The notes under the pieces were generated by a model, which saw only the letters and a program-made list of their open reading frames with translations, was not told the origin of the DNA and ran no database searches. From Nitrososphaerales archaeon TH5896 (GTDB taxonomy: Archaea; Thermoproteota; Nitrososphaeria; Nitrososphaerales; Nitrososphaeraceae): a DNA stretch of 6,460 nt. How positions within the stretch are numbered: position 1 is the stretch's first letter; the number at the start of each line of letters is the position of its first letter. The stretch lies in the NCBI GenBank assembly GCA_014523625.1, contig JAATVP010000239.1, forward strand, positions 1 to 6,460, written 5' to 3'. This document shows positions 6,278 to 6,460 of this stretch, piece after piece. The position numbers and the translations under genes are program-made.

Positions 6278-6460
6278 AGACTCTAGAATTCCAGTATACT
6301 TCCATCTAGTAAAGACCCGAATAATGTTACTGTAATTATCTATTACAAGTGTTATGTATGATCAGTTATGAACTACTATAAGATCGTCATTTCTTAGTCT
6401 GACTACGACGACGAAGATGCATCTATTCTTAGAAGGAGGTAGGTAGACAGGCGTATTCCC

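Noticed and set aside
6431..6440. Strong Shine-Dalgarno-like AGAAGGAGGT on the plus strand near the right edge
   Set aside because: No ATG, GTG or TTG follows in the remaining 20 bases, so no gene start can be assigned. It may also be coding sequence of a gene that continues beyond the window.

Overview
This AT-rich window reads like accessory DNA from an archaeon, most likely an ammonia-oxidising thaumarchaeon (Nitrososphaera/Nitrosocosmicus-like). Three things point that way. A large surface protein combines Cys-containing 'GETKxCTITN' beta-domains with a YVTN propeller. Secreted NHL and beta-helix proteins sit nearby. AT-rich TATA-like boxes lie about 30-45 nt upstream of the start codons, as expected for short-leader or leaderless archaeal mRNAs. 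No 16S, tRNA or housekeeping gene is present, so the lineage is an inference.

Layout. (1) 2-1318, plus: the C-terminal 438 codons of a secreted or surface protein. It holds the end of one beta-domain repeat, one full repeat, a Pro-rich linker and a seven-blade YVTN propeller; the gene begins before the window. (2) 1634-2307, minus: a secreted NHL-repeat protein split by one missing base. (3) 3409-2658, minus: a probable two-gene unit made of a small Cys-containing protein of unknown function and a four-helix membrane protein. (4) 3689-4147, minus: an orphan RNase H-fold protein with a plausible terminator behind it. (5) 4472-4702, plus: a small zinc-ribbon protein. (6) 4703-5260: non-coding, with an imperfect palindrome flanked by an 11-bp direct repeat. 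(7) 5261-6228, minus: a secreted parallel beta-helix (pectin-lyase-fold) protein, also split by one missing base. (8) 6229-6460: its promoter region and an unassigned edge.

How it fits together. Three unrelated repeat scaffolds (YVTN propeller, NHL propeller, beta-helix), each with a signal peptide or surface-type features, lie within 6.5 kb. This suggests a locus devoted to the cell envelope, adhesion or matrix. The other genes are small orphans with no visible pathway link to it. I see no defence system, CRISPR array, transposase or biosynthetic cluster. The most useful corrections to a naive ORF reading are these: the first gene is open to the window edge and does not start at 443; the two NHL fragments are one gene; and the beta-helix gene runs to 5261, so the plus-strand ORF at 5304-5582 is its antisense shadow.
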